Shown: one piece after another, positions 7,890 through 15,771 of the stretch | Layout of the letters: each line of letters begins with the position of its first letter | Numbering within the stretch: position 1 is the stretch's first letter | Source: a virus | Length of the DNA: 64,000 bases | Direction: 5' to 3' (one strand) | IMG/VR virus record: IMGVR_UViG_3300044635_001663 | Coordinates: 62,001-126,000 of that record | Made by a program: the position numbers and the translations under genes | The notes under the pieces: generated by a model | What the model was told of the DNA's origin: nothing | Seen by the model: only the letters and a program-made list of their open reading frames with translations | Database searches by the model: none

Positions 7890-8468
7890 ATGGAAAAGAC
7901 TTACGACACATTGGACACATATATTAACCTAGCTAAAAAAACTATTTCTAAATTTGCTGGGAAAATGTATCCATCTTTGGTTAAGGAAATGCTCAATAAC
8001 GATGAAGTTATATCTGAAATAGCAGAGGCTATCATGATAGCAGATTGGAAATGGGACGAAAATAGAGTTGGTAAAAGCACAGGTATGAAGAAAACGATAT
8101 ATTCATATAGAAATCAGTGCGCTATATGGGCGATTAAAACGTACGCAACAAAACAGTATAAGAGCAATAAAAAATATCAAGATCAAATTGATAAATATTT
8201 ATCTACTTATAACAGCGATCAGGTCATATACTCTGATCCAACACAAAAAGAAATCGAAGAAAAAGAATACTATACTAATCTAAAACATGATATGAGCCAG
8301 TTATTGGATATGTCTCCGATCACAGATAAACAAAGAGATATTATTAAACAGTACTACTATGATAACAAAACATTAGCAGAAATAGGAAGAACATACGGAG
8401 TCACCAGAGAAGCTATTAGACAAAACCTAAATAAGAGCCTCAATACGATAAGAGAACATGCAAAATAA
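7890..8468 (+). CDS. Small sigma-70-family RNA polymerase sigma factor
   Basis: The last 50 residues are a clear sigma region 4: SPITDKQRDIIKQYYYD, then KTLAEIGRTYGVTREAIRQN, the helix-turn-helix that reads the -35 element. Upstream, a helical block around residues 35-100 (IMIADWKWDEN..., then YSYRNQCAIWAIKTYATKQY) fits a divergent region 2, where core-binding and -10 recognition lie. At 192 residues it is like ECF or late phage sigma factors. It probably directs host RNA polymerase to phage promoters. Its ATG is preceded by AAGGA. The next gene starts inside its last codons. Confidence 0.72.
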   Translation: MEKTYDTLDTYINLAKKTISKFAGKMYPSLVKEMLNNDEVISEIAEAIMIADWKWDENRVGKSTGMKKTIYSYRNQCAIWAIKTYATKQYKSNKKYQDQIDKYLSTYNSDQVIYSDPTQKEIEEKEYYTNLKHDMSQLLDMSPITDKQRDIIKQYYYDNKTLAEIGRTYGVTREAIRQNLNKSLNTIREHAK

Positions 8469-8832
8469 TTTACATTTGATTATTCATTCTATCGATCCAT
8501 CTAATAATTTTTTGATACTTTCAACAGATTCTGAGGAGCTACAATTACCTGTCTTGGATCTTAATAAAATAGATATCAATAATAATACTCTATTAATAGA
8601 TGATTTGGTTAGAAATATGTTTAAGCAATATGTGTCTCTGGACCCAAATTGGAACAAGCCAAGATTCATAGATATAGACTTAATACAAACAGATAGTCAA
8701 GAAAAATATTTATTGCTATTTTATAGTTGTAGTATCCCGTATAAATCTGTATTAAAAAACAGCCATTGGCATGATGCGACAGAGTTACTAAAAACTAGTA
8801 CAATTTTACGCAAAGCTATTTATGCATATTAA
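8458..8832 (+). CDS. Hypothetical protein
   Basis: The 124-residue product begins inside the last codons of the sigma-factor gene (ATGCAAAATAA), so the two are translationally coupled. It alternates hydrophobic strands and acidic loops (LHLIIHSIDPSNNFLIL, then LQLPVLDLNKIDI) and looks like a small beta-rich globular protein. I see no known motif. The coupling suggests, but does not show, a link to sigma-factor function. Confidence 0.4.
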   Translation: MQNNLHLIIHSIDPSNNFLILSTDSEELQLPVLDLNKIDINNNTLLIDDLVRNMFKQYVSLDPNWNKPRFIDIDLIQTDSQEKYLLLFYSCSIPYKSVLKNSHWHDATELLKTSTILRKAIYAY

Positions 8833-9274
8833 GAATATTTATTTATATTTACGAAACCTATTTGCTTTTCACAAGAAAAAACAAGCAGTACAGGACGATA
8901 ATCACATTGATGAAACGTCATTAAAGCTTATATTTGATTTAACACAAAATAATATTAGTTGCGTTTCTAATATAGCAGAATATAATATTACAGAAGAAAA
9001 CAATTATAAACAAGCAGAAAAATTGGCCTACTGTTTATATAAATTACACAGCAATCCTCAGCAATTTATGTCATTAGTATTGACTGCTTTAGAAAAAAAT
9101 CAGGACATATCTGATCAACATAATTTATTTTGTAATAATGTTGCTTTTTTTTGGAAAAACTTTATCAAGATGCACAATACTATAGACACAACATATCCAT
9201 TAATATCCCCATCATCCGTATTTGGTATTATGGAAGAAAAACTAAAATATCATGGAACACCACCAAAAAAATAA
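8822..9274 (+). CDS. Hypothetical protein
   Basis: The 150-residue product starts 11 bases before the preceding stop. The first 20 residues are amphipathic and basic (IYLYLRNLFAFHKKKQ); the rest is helical, with Cys and Asn scattered but no recognisable motif. Its end overlaps the start of the next gene by 23 bases, in keeping with a single packed transcript from the sigma gene to the protease gene. Confidence 0.4.
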   Translation: MHIKNIYLYLRNLFAFHKKKQAVQDDNHIDETSLKLIFDLTQNNISCVSNIAEYNITEENNYKQAEKLAYCLYKLHSNPQQFMSLVLTALEKNQDISDQHNLFCNNVAFFWKNFIKMHNTIDTTYPLISPSSVFGIMEEKLKYHGTPPKK

Positions 9275-9686
9275 TTTAATTATATGGGAAAAATGGAGAG
9301 ATCCGTTTTTAGGATACGATGAAAATGAAATAGATATTGATAACGATATATCTGATAACTTTTATCACGACGAAGACGATTTAGAAGACCATGAAACAGA
9401 CGAGAGCGTTGGTAGTGTAAGTAAACCAGTCAGAGTGGTTTACACCCCCATGGGTATTGTTCCGTATAATGAGTATACTGCAAGTAGTAGTATATTTAAT
9501 TTTTGGGTTGGACATACTAATTTTAATATTTCTCCTTCTTTAGCAGTTCTAATTGAAGAAGCAGACGGAGTTGAAACATTAGATATTTTTACTAGATATC
9601 GTTTTAGAATTGGTATAGGTAAAGCTTTCAAAGACATTAACGTTATGAAAAATATCGAACAACAAATTACTAACAACGGACTATAA
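9252..9686 (+). CDS. Hypothetical acidic protein
   Basis: This 144-residue protein has a very acidic N-terminal third (ENEIDIDNDISD, then HDEDDLEDHETDE) followed by a compact domain with TPMGIVPYNEY and GVETLDIFTRYRFRIGIGKA. Similar short acidic proteins often precede phage protease genes, but I do not recognise the family. It ends two bases before the ClpP-like gene, so joint expression is likely. Confidence 0.4.
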   Translation: MEHHQKNNLIIWEKWRDPFLGYDENEIDIDNDISDNFYHDEDDLEDHETDESVGSVSKPVRVVYTPMGIVPYNEYTASSSIFNFWVGHTNFNISPSLAVLIEEADGVETLDIFTRYRFRIGIGKAFKDINVMKNIEQQITNNGL

Positions 9687-9688
9687 TA

Positions 9689-10366
9689 ATGGTTGAACCA
9701 AGGCACCCTCTATCAGACAACGATCTGCACGACATACATTATTTAGGTATCGACATAAAAAATAGAGAATTATATCTACATAGTAGTACAGACTCAGAAG
9801 AAGAGACAGGAGTAGATTATAGATCAGCTGTTACTTTCGAAAAAAATATCAGGTATTTCAATTTAATATCTAACGATCCTATTCTAGTGCATATGCATTT
9901 GCCGGGAGGAGTATGGGAGGATTGTTTAGGAATGTATGATACTATTAAACACTCCAAGTCCAAAATAGCAATTTTAGCATATGCAAAAGTAGAGTCAGCA
10001 AGTAGCGTTCTATTACAAGCAGCAGACTTAAGAATTCTGATGCCAAATACTCACGTACTAATTCATTATGGATCATTGAGTGTAGACAACGAACACAAAG
10101 CAGTACTAAGTAATGTTCAATGGAGCGAAAAAGAATCTGATAAAATGATAGATATTTTTACTGATAGATGCATGAATAGCGATATGGCTAAAAACAAAAA
10201 TTGGAAAAAAATGATGGCAAAAAAACATATTGTGTCTCAATTGGCTAGTAGACATGATTGGATTTTAAACTCGGAAGATGCGGTATCATATGGTTTTGCC
10301 GATGGTGTATTAGGAAGTAAAAGATTTCCAACTATAGACAGCATCAAGTCTTTTAAGAAAAAATAA
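9689..10366 (+). CDS. ClpP-like serine protease, candidate head-maturation or accessory protease
   Basis: The fold and triad of ClpP are visible in 225 residues. Ser lies in VESASSVLLQAADLR (equivalent of the GxAaSmg motif, about residue 109), His in PNTHVLIHYGS (ClpP RIMIHQP), and Asp in SRHDWILNSEDAVSYGFAD (ClpP RDxFls..eAveYGlvD). The oxyanion-loop Gly pair appears in HLPGGVWEDC. ClpP-like enzymes serve as prohead proteases in many tailed phages; others remain Clp-type chaperone partners. The context of small phage genes favours the first role, but no capsid gene is adjacent to confirm it. Confidence 0.75.
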   Translation: MVEPRHPLSDNDLHDIHYLGIDIKNRELYLHSSTDSEEETGVDYRSAVTFEKNIRYFNLISNDPILVHMHLPGGVWEDCLGMYDTIKHSKSKIAILAYAKVESASSVLLQAADLRILMPNTHVLIHYGSLSVDNEHKAVLSNVQWSEKESDKMIDIFTDRCMNSDMAKNKNWKKMMAKKHIVSQLASRHDWILNSEDAVSYGFADGVLGSKRFPTIDSIKSFKKK

Positions 10367-10368
10367 TT

Positions 10369-11037
10369 ATGCACCATATTGAGTATGGTTACTATGATAT
10401 AGCTAGTAATGAACTAGAAACTAAACAAACTATAGAAAAAGCACTCATATATAATCCTAGTGTTATTTCTGTCTTTCCGTACTATCTCAAAGGTATTAAA
10501 AATCACATAACAAAGAATTCGGCCAAACTTTCTACTATTATAGATTATCCGTTTGGTGTGTCTGATCTTAAATCAAGACAAAGTTCTGTTGAATTAGCAA
10601 TAAAAAATGGAGCAGAAATAATAGAGCTTGTGACGCCAGCCCACCTTCTGTGTAATAGAAAGTACGATAAATTTAGAGAAGATATTAATACTCATAAAAG
10701 TATTTGTTCTGAAAATAATATAGAGCTTAGATATGTTCTAGAATATAGGGTATTTACTCTAGAATTGTTATATAAAATATGTCAAATTTTGGTTGGACAC
10801 AAAATTGATACTATTTATCCATCTTCTAATCATTTATTAGATAATTTAGCCGATAATATCCTAGCGTCTGTCATGATTAATCAAAAAATTGACAACATTA
10901 AGATAGTAGTTAATGGTAACGCTTGGACAGATTCTCATGTAGACACTTTGTTATCTAATAAAAAAATATATGCATATAAAACGAATAATATATATACTTT
11001 AGAAAAAATTAGCAAAAAATTACAAACTAATACTTAA
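10369..11037 (+). CDS. DeoC/aldolase-family TIM-barrel protein, probably lacking the Schiff-base lysine
   Basis: The 222-residue product follows the deoxyribose-phosphate aldolase layout: IDYPFGVSDLKSRQSSVELA corresponds to the DeoC GFPxG..... strand and NGAEIIELVTPAHLL to the ENGADEIDMV strand. In DeoC a later strand carries the catalytic Lys in IKTSTGF. The matching strand here reads DTIYPSSNHLLD, with Tyr-Pro in place of Lys-Thr. If the alignment is right, the enzyme cannot form the usual Schiff base and may bind a sugar phosphate or catalyse something else. It starts three bases after the protease gene. Confidence 0.6.
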   Translation: MHHIEYGYYDIASNELETKQTIEKALIYNPSVISVFPYYLKGIKNHITKNSAKLSTIIDYPFGVSDLKSRQSSVELAIKNGAEIIELVTPAHLLCNRKYDKFREDINTHKSICSENNIELRYVLEYRVFTLELLYKICQILVGHKIDTIYPSSNHLLDNLADNILASVMINQKIDNIKIVVNGNAWTDSHVDTLLSNKKIYAYKTNNIYTLEKISKKLQTNT

Positions 11038-11047
11038 AACATAAATT

Positions 11048-11068
11048 TTGGGGTATACATTATTGTCT
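11048..11068 (+). promoter_or_regulatory. Candidate late promoter (TTGGkGTA motif)
   Basis: TTGGGGTA followed by an AT-rich CATTATTG stretch begins 49 bases before the chosen start codon of the downstream structural gene. The same TTGGkGTA plus AT stretch lies 48 and 46 bases before two other start codons in this region. The constant distance is the main support. Confidence 0.4.
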
Positions 11069-11096
11069 ATTAACCCTATTTTCAATGGAGAATACA

Positions 11097-11630
11097 ATGG
11101 CCTCAATCCAACAAAATGGTTCTTCTACCACATCTTCATCTACCAAAAATAATGGTGGTACTGGATTAAATGTTGGCAACACATCTACAGTATTAGAGAC
11201 TAGAGCACTAGGAGCTTCCAATGTTGGAGTTTTTGCTTCTACTCCAGTTGATAATGCTTGGGCTAACGAAGCAGTTTCAGCCGGTGTGTTTGCTTACAAT
11301 AATTCTAGCCCAGTAGCCCCAAGATTAACAACTACTTTATCTGGTGTTACTAATAATGCTCTTCGTAGTGGAGCAAATGTTCCAGGTTTACTAAGAAGTA
11401 TTCATAAAATTGAAGCTCTTAGAACAACCAAAACATCAAGTGGTATTAGAGCTAACAAGTACAATAGATTTACCGGAGCATGGGATGCTGAATATCCTCA
11501 AGTATCTAATGATTCTTTATCAGAGGATACAGCAGCAAACCCAACAAGATCAGCCCCTGGTCAACTAACATACAAGTTAGGCAATCCAGTTCCTGTTAGT
11601 AATAATGACTATAAAGCCAAAACCGGTTGA
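11097..11630 (+). CDS. Probable virion structural protein
   Basis: I choose the second ATG (MASIQQNG): GGAG lies six bases upstream of it, inside the alternative start four codons earlier. The product, 177 residues, is rich in Ser, Thr, Asn, Ala and Gly, with an N-terminal low-complexity stretch (SSTTSSSTKNNGG) and no Cys. That composition is usual for head-decoration, fibre or other exposed virion proteins. It is a single-gene unit flanked by a candidate promoter and a strong terminator, which suggests high expression. I do not recognise the family. Confidence 0.5.
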   Translation: MASIQQNGSSTTSSSTKNNGGTGLNVGNTSTVLETRALGASNVGVFASTPVDNAWANEAVSAGVFAYNNSSPVAPRLTTTLSGVTNNALRSGANVPGLLRSIHKIEALRTTKTSSGIRANKYNRFTGAWDAEYPQVSNDSLSEDTAANPTRSAPGQLTYKLGNPVPVSNNDYKAKTG

Positions 11631-11665
11631 TATCGTTAAAACTAACTTTTCATAGATATGATTAG

Positions 11666-11705
11666 AAGCCAAGGATGCTGAACAGTGTCTTTGGCTTTTA
11701 ATTTT
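11666..11705 (+). terminator. Rho-independent terminator
   Basis: AAGCCAAGGA pairs with TCTTTGGCTT (ten pairs, one of them G-U) around a 12-base loop, and the right arm runs into TTTAATTTTA. It lies 35 bases after the stop of the structural gene and just before the next ribosome-binding site (ACGGAGA). Confidence 0.8.
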
Positions 11706-11718
11706 ACGGAGACATAAT

Positions 11719-12036
11719 ATGCAAGAAACCATTATACATTTTTGGGAAAACATTGCTACAACAAGTATTGGTATAGTAGTAACCATGATGGGTTTTTGGG
11801 TAGCTATAGGACGTAATATGGCAAGCAAGTCGGAAGTATTAGCGATGATAGAAACACAGTCTCCATATGTTCATGATAGACAATTTATTATGGAAAGATT
11901 AAATAGTGGAAAAGAAAGTCAAGCAGCTTTCGCTGCTGCTTTACAAAGAAATACAGAAGTTATGAACGAATTAAAGGTTCAAATTGCTATGTTAGGCAAA
12001 ACTTTAGAAGCACTAGAAGATAGAATAGAAAGGTAA
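11719..12036 (+). CDS. Single-span membrane protein with coiled coil
   Basis: A hydrophobic segment (about residues 13-32, TTSIGIVVTMMGFWVAIG) is followed by a long amphipathic helix (about 40-105) likely to form a coiled coil (NEVMNELKVQIAM-type heptads, then LGKTLEALEDRIER). A short N-terminus, one membrane span and a coiled-coil tail are typical of phage spanin i-subunits and of some holin-associated proteins, so a lysis role is possible. No enzymatic motif is present. Its ribosome-binding site is ACGGAGA. Confidence 0.5.
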   Translation: MQETIIHFWENIATTSIGIVVTMMGFWVAIGRNMASKSEVLAMIETQSPYVHDRQFIMERLNSGKESQAAFAAALQRNTEVMNELKVQIAMLGKTLEALEDRIER

Positions 12037-12045
12037 TTTAATTTT

Positions 12046-12258
12046 ATGGCAAACGATATAAATAAAGCAATTAGTGGTAATCAGATAAAAAACGGAACAA
12101 CAGTTGTTACAACAACAGTTGCCGGAGAGTATTCCACAATAGACACATATGTTAAAAATACTCCAACGATTAGTGATATTGAAGATAAATACGATAATAG
12201 ATTCTATAATGGTATTTTTGTTCAATTAGTTGGCGACCAAACAGTAATAGGTGGTTAA
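12046..12258 (+). CDS. Small hypothetical protein
   Basis: The 70-residue product is polar and Thr-rich (NGTTVVTTTVAGEYSTIDT), ends one base before the next start codon and has no recognisable motif. It sits in a chain of short genes resembling structural or tail-accessory proteins, which is the only hint at its role. Confidence 0.4.
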   Translation: MANDINKAISGNQIKNGTTVVTTTVAGEYSTIDTYVKNTPTISDIEDKYDNRFYNGIFVQLVGDQTVIGG

Positions 12259-12519
12259 ATGAGTATACAACGTATTAATGAATTTCCAGCAGCTAGTGGT
12301 TTAACTAGCGATGATATATTTTTAATTATGGATGACCCATCAGGATCTGCTTTGACAAAAAAGGTCTCAGTATCTGTTCTTCATTCTGGTTTAGTTCAAA
12401 GTAACACTAGTTTAGTTAGTAATTCTGTTCGTATCACAAACATGATTAGCATTTCTCAAAGCAACTACGACAATCTCGCTACAAAAGACGCTAATACCTT
12501 ATATATCATTAGGGGTTAA
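12259..12519 (+). CDS. Small phage structural-type protein
   Basis: The 86-residue product opens with RINEFPAASGLTSDDIFLIM and then DDPSGSALTKKVSVSVL, an opening I know from short phage and prophage proteins linked to tail fibres or baseplates. The middle is Ser/Thr-rich and the end is a short strand. It begins directly after the preceding stop, so it is co-transcribed. A structural role is inferred from composition and context. Confidence 0.45.
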   Translation: MSIQRINEFPAASGLTSDDIFLIMDDPSGSALTKKVSVSVLHSGLVQSNTSLVSNSVRITNMISISQSNYDNLATKDANTLYIIRG

Positions 12520-12527
12520 AAGTTTGT

Positions 12528-13148
12528 ATGCCAACAGTAAACAGTGATATATTTTTAAGTGACTCTAATATAACTTCTATTAAATTAGGGAATATAGATA
12601 TTTCTAAAGCATTTTTAGGAAATAATTTAGTTTTTGAAAAAACAGGTTTTGGTAGTTCTGGGTTTCAGTGGATGAATATAGGTTCTGTTACTTCCAGTAC
12701 TGCTTCTGGAATTGGTCAGAACAATATCACGATCTCAATCACACAAACTGGTGGAGGTATGGATGCTCATACTGGCATGGTTGGTGGCACAACCTTTCCC
12801 GAAGCTTACGGAGTACCACTTAGTGGAACTCAAATTAAAAATACTCAAGCAGGTATCTTTACTGCAACTTTCAGTCAACCCGTTAATAATGCATTAGTCG
12901 CATTTGCTAGCGTTGGACAGGGAGGTACTCCAGTTCCTGTACAAGTATCAGCACCATTTACTCCAATATGGGAAACACTTACAACATATCAAAATCCAGT
13001 AAATGCTACTCAATATTCTCAGTTTACTGGAGAAGAAGGATACAATATAATTCGAATAGATGGAACTGTAACCACTGTGACTTTCAATTATACTGTTAGT
13101 GAAAACTATTGCACAGTTTGTTTCGGATTTGTTGATCAAAACGCATAA
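12528..13148 (+). CDS. Probable virion or tail-associated beta-rich protein
   Basis: The 206-residue protein opens with SIKLGNIDISKAFLGNNLVF, a repeat-like beta strand unit common at the N-terminus of phage structural proteins. The remainder is rich in Gly, Thr and Val with a beta-sandwich feel (NALVAFASVGQGGTPVPVQV, VTTVTFNYTVSENYCTVCFG). No catalytic motif is visible. It might be a fibre or adhesion domain. The next gene has its own candidate promoter. Confidence 0.45.
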   Translation: MPTVNSDIFLSDSNITSIKLGNIDISKAFLGNNLVFEKTGFGSSGFQWMNIGSVTSSTASGIGQNNITISITQTGGGMDAHTGMVGGTTFPEAYGVPLSGTQIKNTQAGIFTATFSQPVNNALVAFASVGQGGTPVPVQVSAPFTPIWETLTTYQNPVNATQYSQFTGEEGYNIIRIDGTVTTVTFNYTVSENYCTVCFGFVDQNA

Positions 13149-13154
13149 TACTAA

Positions 13155-13175
13155 TTGGTGTATTATATTCTGGTC
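13155..13175 (+). promoter_or_regulatory. Candidate late promoter (TTGGkGTA motif)
   Basis: TTGGTGTA followed by TTATATTC lies 48 bases before the chosen start codon of the holin-like gene. It matches the motif upstream of the genes at 11097 and 15818 in sequence and spacing. Confidence 0.4.
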
Positions 13176-13202
13176 TAATTTTATCTTTAATTGGAGACTA
13201 AA

Positions 13203-13529
13203 ATGGTTAAACCCGGTTATAGAACTAGTGAATTTTGGTTTACATTAGTGAGTTTCTTATTTAGTGGCTTATATTTAATAGGACTATTAGATAGCAATAC
13301 TCAAAAAGAAGACTTGATCCAAGAAACTAGTAGAGGCTTAGAAGCTACAATTTTGATTATTGGTCAGCTTACTGTGCTATTCAAATACGTTAAGGGGAGA
13401 ACAGACCTTAAAAAGACTTGGTGGAATACAGCAACCCCAGAAGAAAGAAAAGAAGCTAATAAAAAGAATAGTCAACCATTAAGAAAAAAGAGAAAGAAAA
13501 ATGCAAACCCAAAACCTGTCAGTAAATGA
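13203..13529 (+). CDS. Holin-like small membrane protein
   Basis: I choose the ATG after TTGGAGAC rather than the in-frame TTG that overlaps this ribosome-binding site. The 108-residue product has two hydrophobic segments (FWFTLVSFLFSGLYLIGLL and ATILIIGQLTVLFKYV) separated by a charged loop, and a very basic C-terminus. Two spans plus a basic tail and about 100 residues are typical of class II holins and of related phage membrane proteins. It could permeabilise the inner membrane at lysis. No endolysin is recognised next to it. Confidence 0.5.
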   Translation: MVKPGYRTSEFWFTLVSFLFSGLYLIGLLDSNTQKEDLIQETSRGLEATILIIGQLTVLFKYVKGRTDLKKTWWNTATPEERKEANKKNSQPLRKKRKKNANPKPVSK

Positions 13530-13926
13530 TCTTGGAGATCTAGTAATTAAAGCTAAAGAAATTCTTAAAAGCGCAAAAGCAGTAGCAGTACCACAAGCAT
13601 GGAATATTTTGCAACTAGCTACAGCAGAAGTTATTCAAAGCATAGAGAACAATAGTCCCTCACTTAAGGGGGCTGATAAAAAAACACTGGCTATGACTAT
13701 GATCTCTAACTTTTATGATCAAGTATTTACAATAATAAATTTTCCATTTGTGCCACAGATTCTACAGCCTATTATACAGAAGTATGTGAAACAGATTCTC
13801 ATGCTTTTGGTTAGTGCCACTATTGATGCTTTAGTTACTACGTTTAGAAATAGTGGAATTTTTGTTGATCCAAGCGCTAAAGTTGATTCTGTCGTTGATA
13901 ATACTCCAAAAGTGTCAGATAAATAA
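13501..13926 (+). CDS. Hypothetical protein, helical
   Basis: The 141-residue product begins inside the last codons of the holin-like gene. It is mainly helical, with a moderately hydrophobic central segment (FYDQVFTIINFPFVPQILQP and IIQKYVKQILMLLVSATID) that may contact membrane or form an oligomer. I recognise no family. Overlap with the membrane-protein genes suggests a shared lysis or virion-membrane function. Confidence 0.4.
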   Translation: MQTQNLSVNDLGDLVIKAKEILKSAKAVAVPQAWNILQLATAEVIQSIENNSPSLKGADKKTLAMTMISNFYDQVFTIINFPFVPQILQPIIQKYVKQILMLLVSATIDALVTTFRNSGIFVDPSAKVDSVVDNTPKVSDK

Positions 13927-13936
13927 GGAAAATAAA

Positions 13937-14329
13937 ATGAATTTTACAGAGAGCTTTCAAGAATTTAGTAGTAAACTGAGCACAACGGATTTGGCTCTTT
14001 ATGCCGGTGTTGGTATTGTACTATGGGTTTTGTTTAAGGACAAACTTAGTCCAGTACAAAAACTCCTTATGGGTTTAGTCGATAGGTTCAAGGGTACGGG
14101 TGGGTCTGCGTTACCAGTGGTTACAGTACCTTCAGTATCCCCAGTAGTTGTTCCAAAGGGAACTGATGTTGAAGATACCTTTTTTAAATTAGTGGTTTCA
14201 TGGAAACAAACTCGTGACTTAGCTGTTCAGAGCGGTTGTTCTGAAGCCGTTAAAGTTGCTGATCAAATGTTTCCATTTTTAAGTCCAAATGTATGTAAGC
14301 AAAAACCGAATGAGGATAAGGTATCATGA
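13937..14329 (+). CDS. Single-span membrane protein, hypothetical
   Basis: I use the ATG preceded by TAAGGAAAAT; the longer open frame overlaps the previous gene without a ribosome-binding site. The 130-residue product has one hydrophobic span (LALYAGVGIVLWVLF, about residues 19-33), a Pro/Val-rich linker and a C-terminal helical part with two Cys. It belongs to a row of small membrane proteins with similar architecture. Function is unknown. Confidence 0.45.
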   Translation: MNFTESFQEFSSKLSTTDLALYAGVGIVLWVLFKDKLSPVQKLLMGLVDRFKGTGGSALPVVTVPSVSPVVVPKGTDVEDTFFKLVVSWKQTRDLAVQSGCSEAVKVADQMFPFLSPNVCKQKPNEDKVS

Positions 14330-14817
14330 ACCAAAAAAATATATTACTAGGATTAGCTATCTTATTAATCTTTGTTGGTTTGCTCAAGCCAGAGTTTTCA
14401 AATATTCTTGGTCCAAACAAACCAGTATCAGTAGACGTTTTAGAATTACCGACACCAACAGATGAAGCTCTTAAAAAAGAAGCAGAAGATGTCGTTACAG
14501 TTCTAAAAGAAGCTGGGGCTAAAGCAGACGCTAGAAGATTAAGAGATTTGTATATGGATTTGGCAAAGCTTGTTGAGCTTGACGGAGAAAACGAAGTAGT
14601 TAAAAACACAGAAGAAATTCGTCAAGCCAATAGTTTGGCTGGTGTTATGCTTAGGCTAGATATTAAGGGTAAGTATCCTGATCTAGCCAAAGAAGCAAAA
14701 GAAGTAGTAGTAGCTTCTATTGGTGATGATCAAATTCTTTTATCCAAAGAGCTAAGAGCCAAAGCTGTAGAAGGTCTTAATGCTTTAGCTTGGGCTTGTA
14801 ATATGGGATCAAAATAA
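14326..14817 (+). CDS. Membrane-anchored helical protein, hypothetical
   Basis: Residues 4-22 (NILLGLAILLIFVGLLKP) form a signal-anchor. The remaining 140 residues are a soluble helical domain, largely charged (EALKKEAEDVVTVLKEAGAK). The start overlaps the previous stop by four bases and its own stop overlaps the peptidase start, so translation is coupled along the row. I see no known motif. It may tether or regulate the following cysteine peptidase, which is inference from position only. Confidence 0.45.
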   Translation: MNQKNILLGLAILLIFVGLLKPEFSNILGPNKPVSVDVLELPTPTDEALKKEAEDVVTVLKEAGAKADARRLRDLYMDLAKLVELDGENEVVKNTEEIRQANSLAGVMLRLDIKGKYPDLAKEAKEVVVASIGDDQILLSKELRAKAVEGLNALAWACNMGSK

Positions 14818-15740
14818 TGCCTAGACTATCTCCAAAAGAATTATATGATAATTATCGTAAAGGATTTAGTGGCTGCGTATGGGAGCAGCATGTATATGAT
14901 CATTTGATGGAAACTTCCAAGTATCCATTATTTGGTGATGCTAGCAAAAGAATTAGCGGTAGTGGCAAAGGGAAGCTTTCAACACCATACAAGAGTGTGT
15001 TAAAGTTTGATAAGCATCCTTACAATGAAAGACAAACCACTGGAGATTGTGTGAGCCATGGAACACGAAACGCTTGTGATGTTACGAGAGCAGTAGAAAT
15101 AGATATACATAACGAGAGAGAGGATTGGATAGCAAAAGGAGCAACAGAAGCTATTTATGGTTATCGTGGATTTTCTGGTCAGGGCATGAGTTGTGCTAGA
15201 GCAGCAGAATTTGTTAGCAAGGTCGGAGGTATTGTTGTTAGAAAAAATTATGGTTTTGTAGATTTTAGTAAGTATAATGGTAATTTGGGAGCCGGATGGG
15301 GTGGTAGAGGTCTTCCAGATAAAGTATTAGACCTTTCTAACGATCACCAGATAAAGACAGCTTCATTAATACGAACAGTAGAAGAAGCTAGAGATGCTCT
15401 TGCTAACGGTTATGGATTAGCAGTATGTTCTAATTATGGCTTTAGTAATACTAGAGATAAAAGGGGATTTGCTAGAACATCAGGCAATTGGGCTCATTGC
15501 ATGGCTTGGATAGCTTGTGACGATACTGGAAGTGAGCCAGCATTTCTTGTGCAAAATAGCTGGGGGAAATGGAATGATGGTGGACACCCAGAATGGGGTC
15601 CAATTCCAGACGGTTCATTTTTAATTCATGCTGATGCTGCTGCTGGAATGTTATCGGCCAATGGTTCCTATGCTTTTAGTGGATTTGACGGTTTTCCACT
15701 ACAAAAACTACCAAGCTATGGTTTTGAAGATTACCTATAA
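14817..15740 (+). CDS. Papain-fold (C1-type) cysteine peptidase
   Basis: The 307-residue protein carries the C1 catalytic order. Gln and Cys lie in RQTTGDCVSHGTRNACD (family Q..G.CGsCwaf, Cys at about residue 79), His in GNWAHCMAWIACDD (about 227) and Asn in LVQNSWGKWNDGG (about 250). There is no signal peptide and no obvious propeptide. Papain-like peptidases in phages may be virion-borne, help entry or lysis, or process structural proteins. It is encoded last in a row of membrane-protein genes. Confidence 0.8.
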   Translation: MPRLSPKELYDNYRKGFSGCVWEQHVYDHLMETSKYPLFGDASKRISGSGKGKLSTPYKSVLKFDKHPYNERQTTGDCVSHGTRNACDVTRAVEIDIHNEREDWIAKGATEAIYGYRGFSGQGMSCARAAEFVSKVGGIVVRKNYGFVDFSKYNGNLGAGWGGRGLPDKVLDLSNDHQIKTASLIRTVEEARDALANGYGLAVCSNYGFSNTRDKRGFARTSGNWAHCMAWIACDDTGSEPAFLVQNSWGKWNDGGHPEWGPIPDGSFLIHADAAAGMLSANGSYAFSGFDGFPLQKLPSYGFEDYL

Positions 15741-15771
15741 AACAATCTGAGCAAATAATCAGGGATGGCAG

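Noticed and set aside
6093-13148. Major capsid protein, portal or terminase
   Set aside because: No HK97-type, portal or terminase ATPase/nuclease motif could be recognised; these genes are probably outside the window or too divergent to call by eye.
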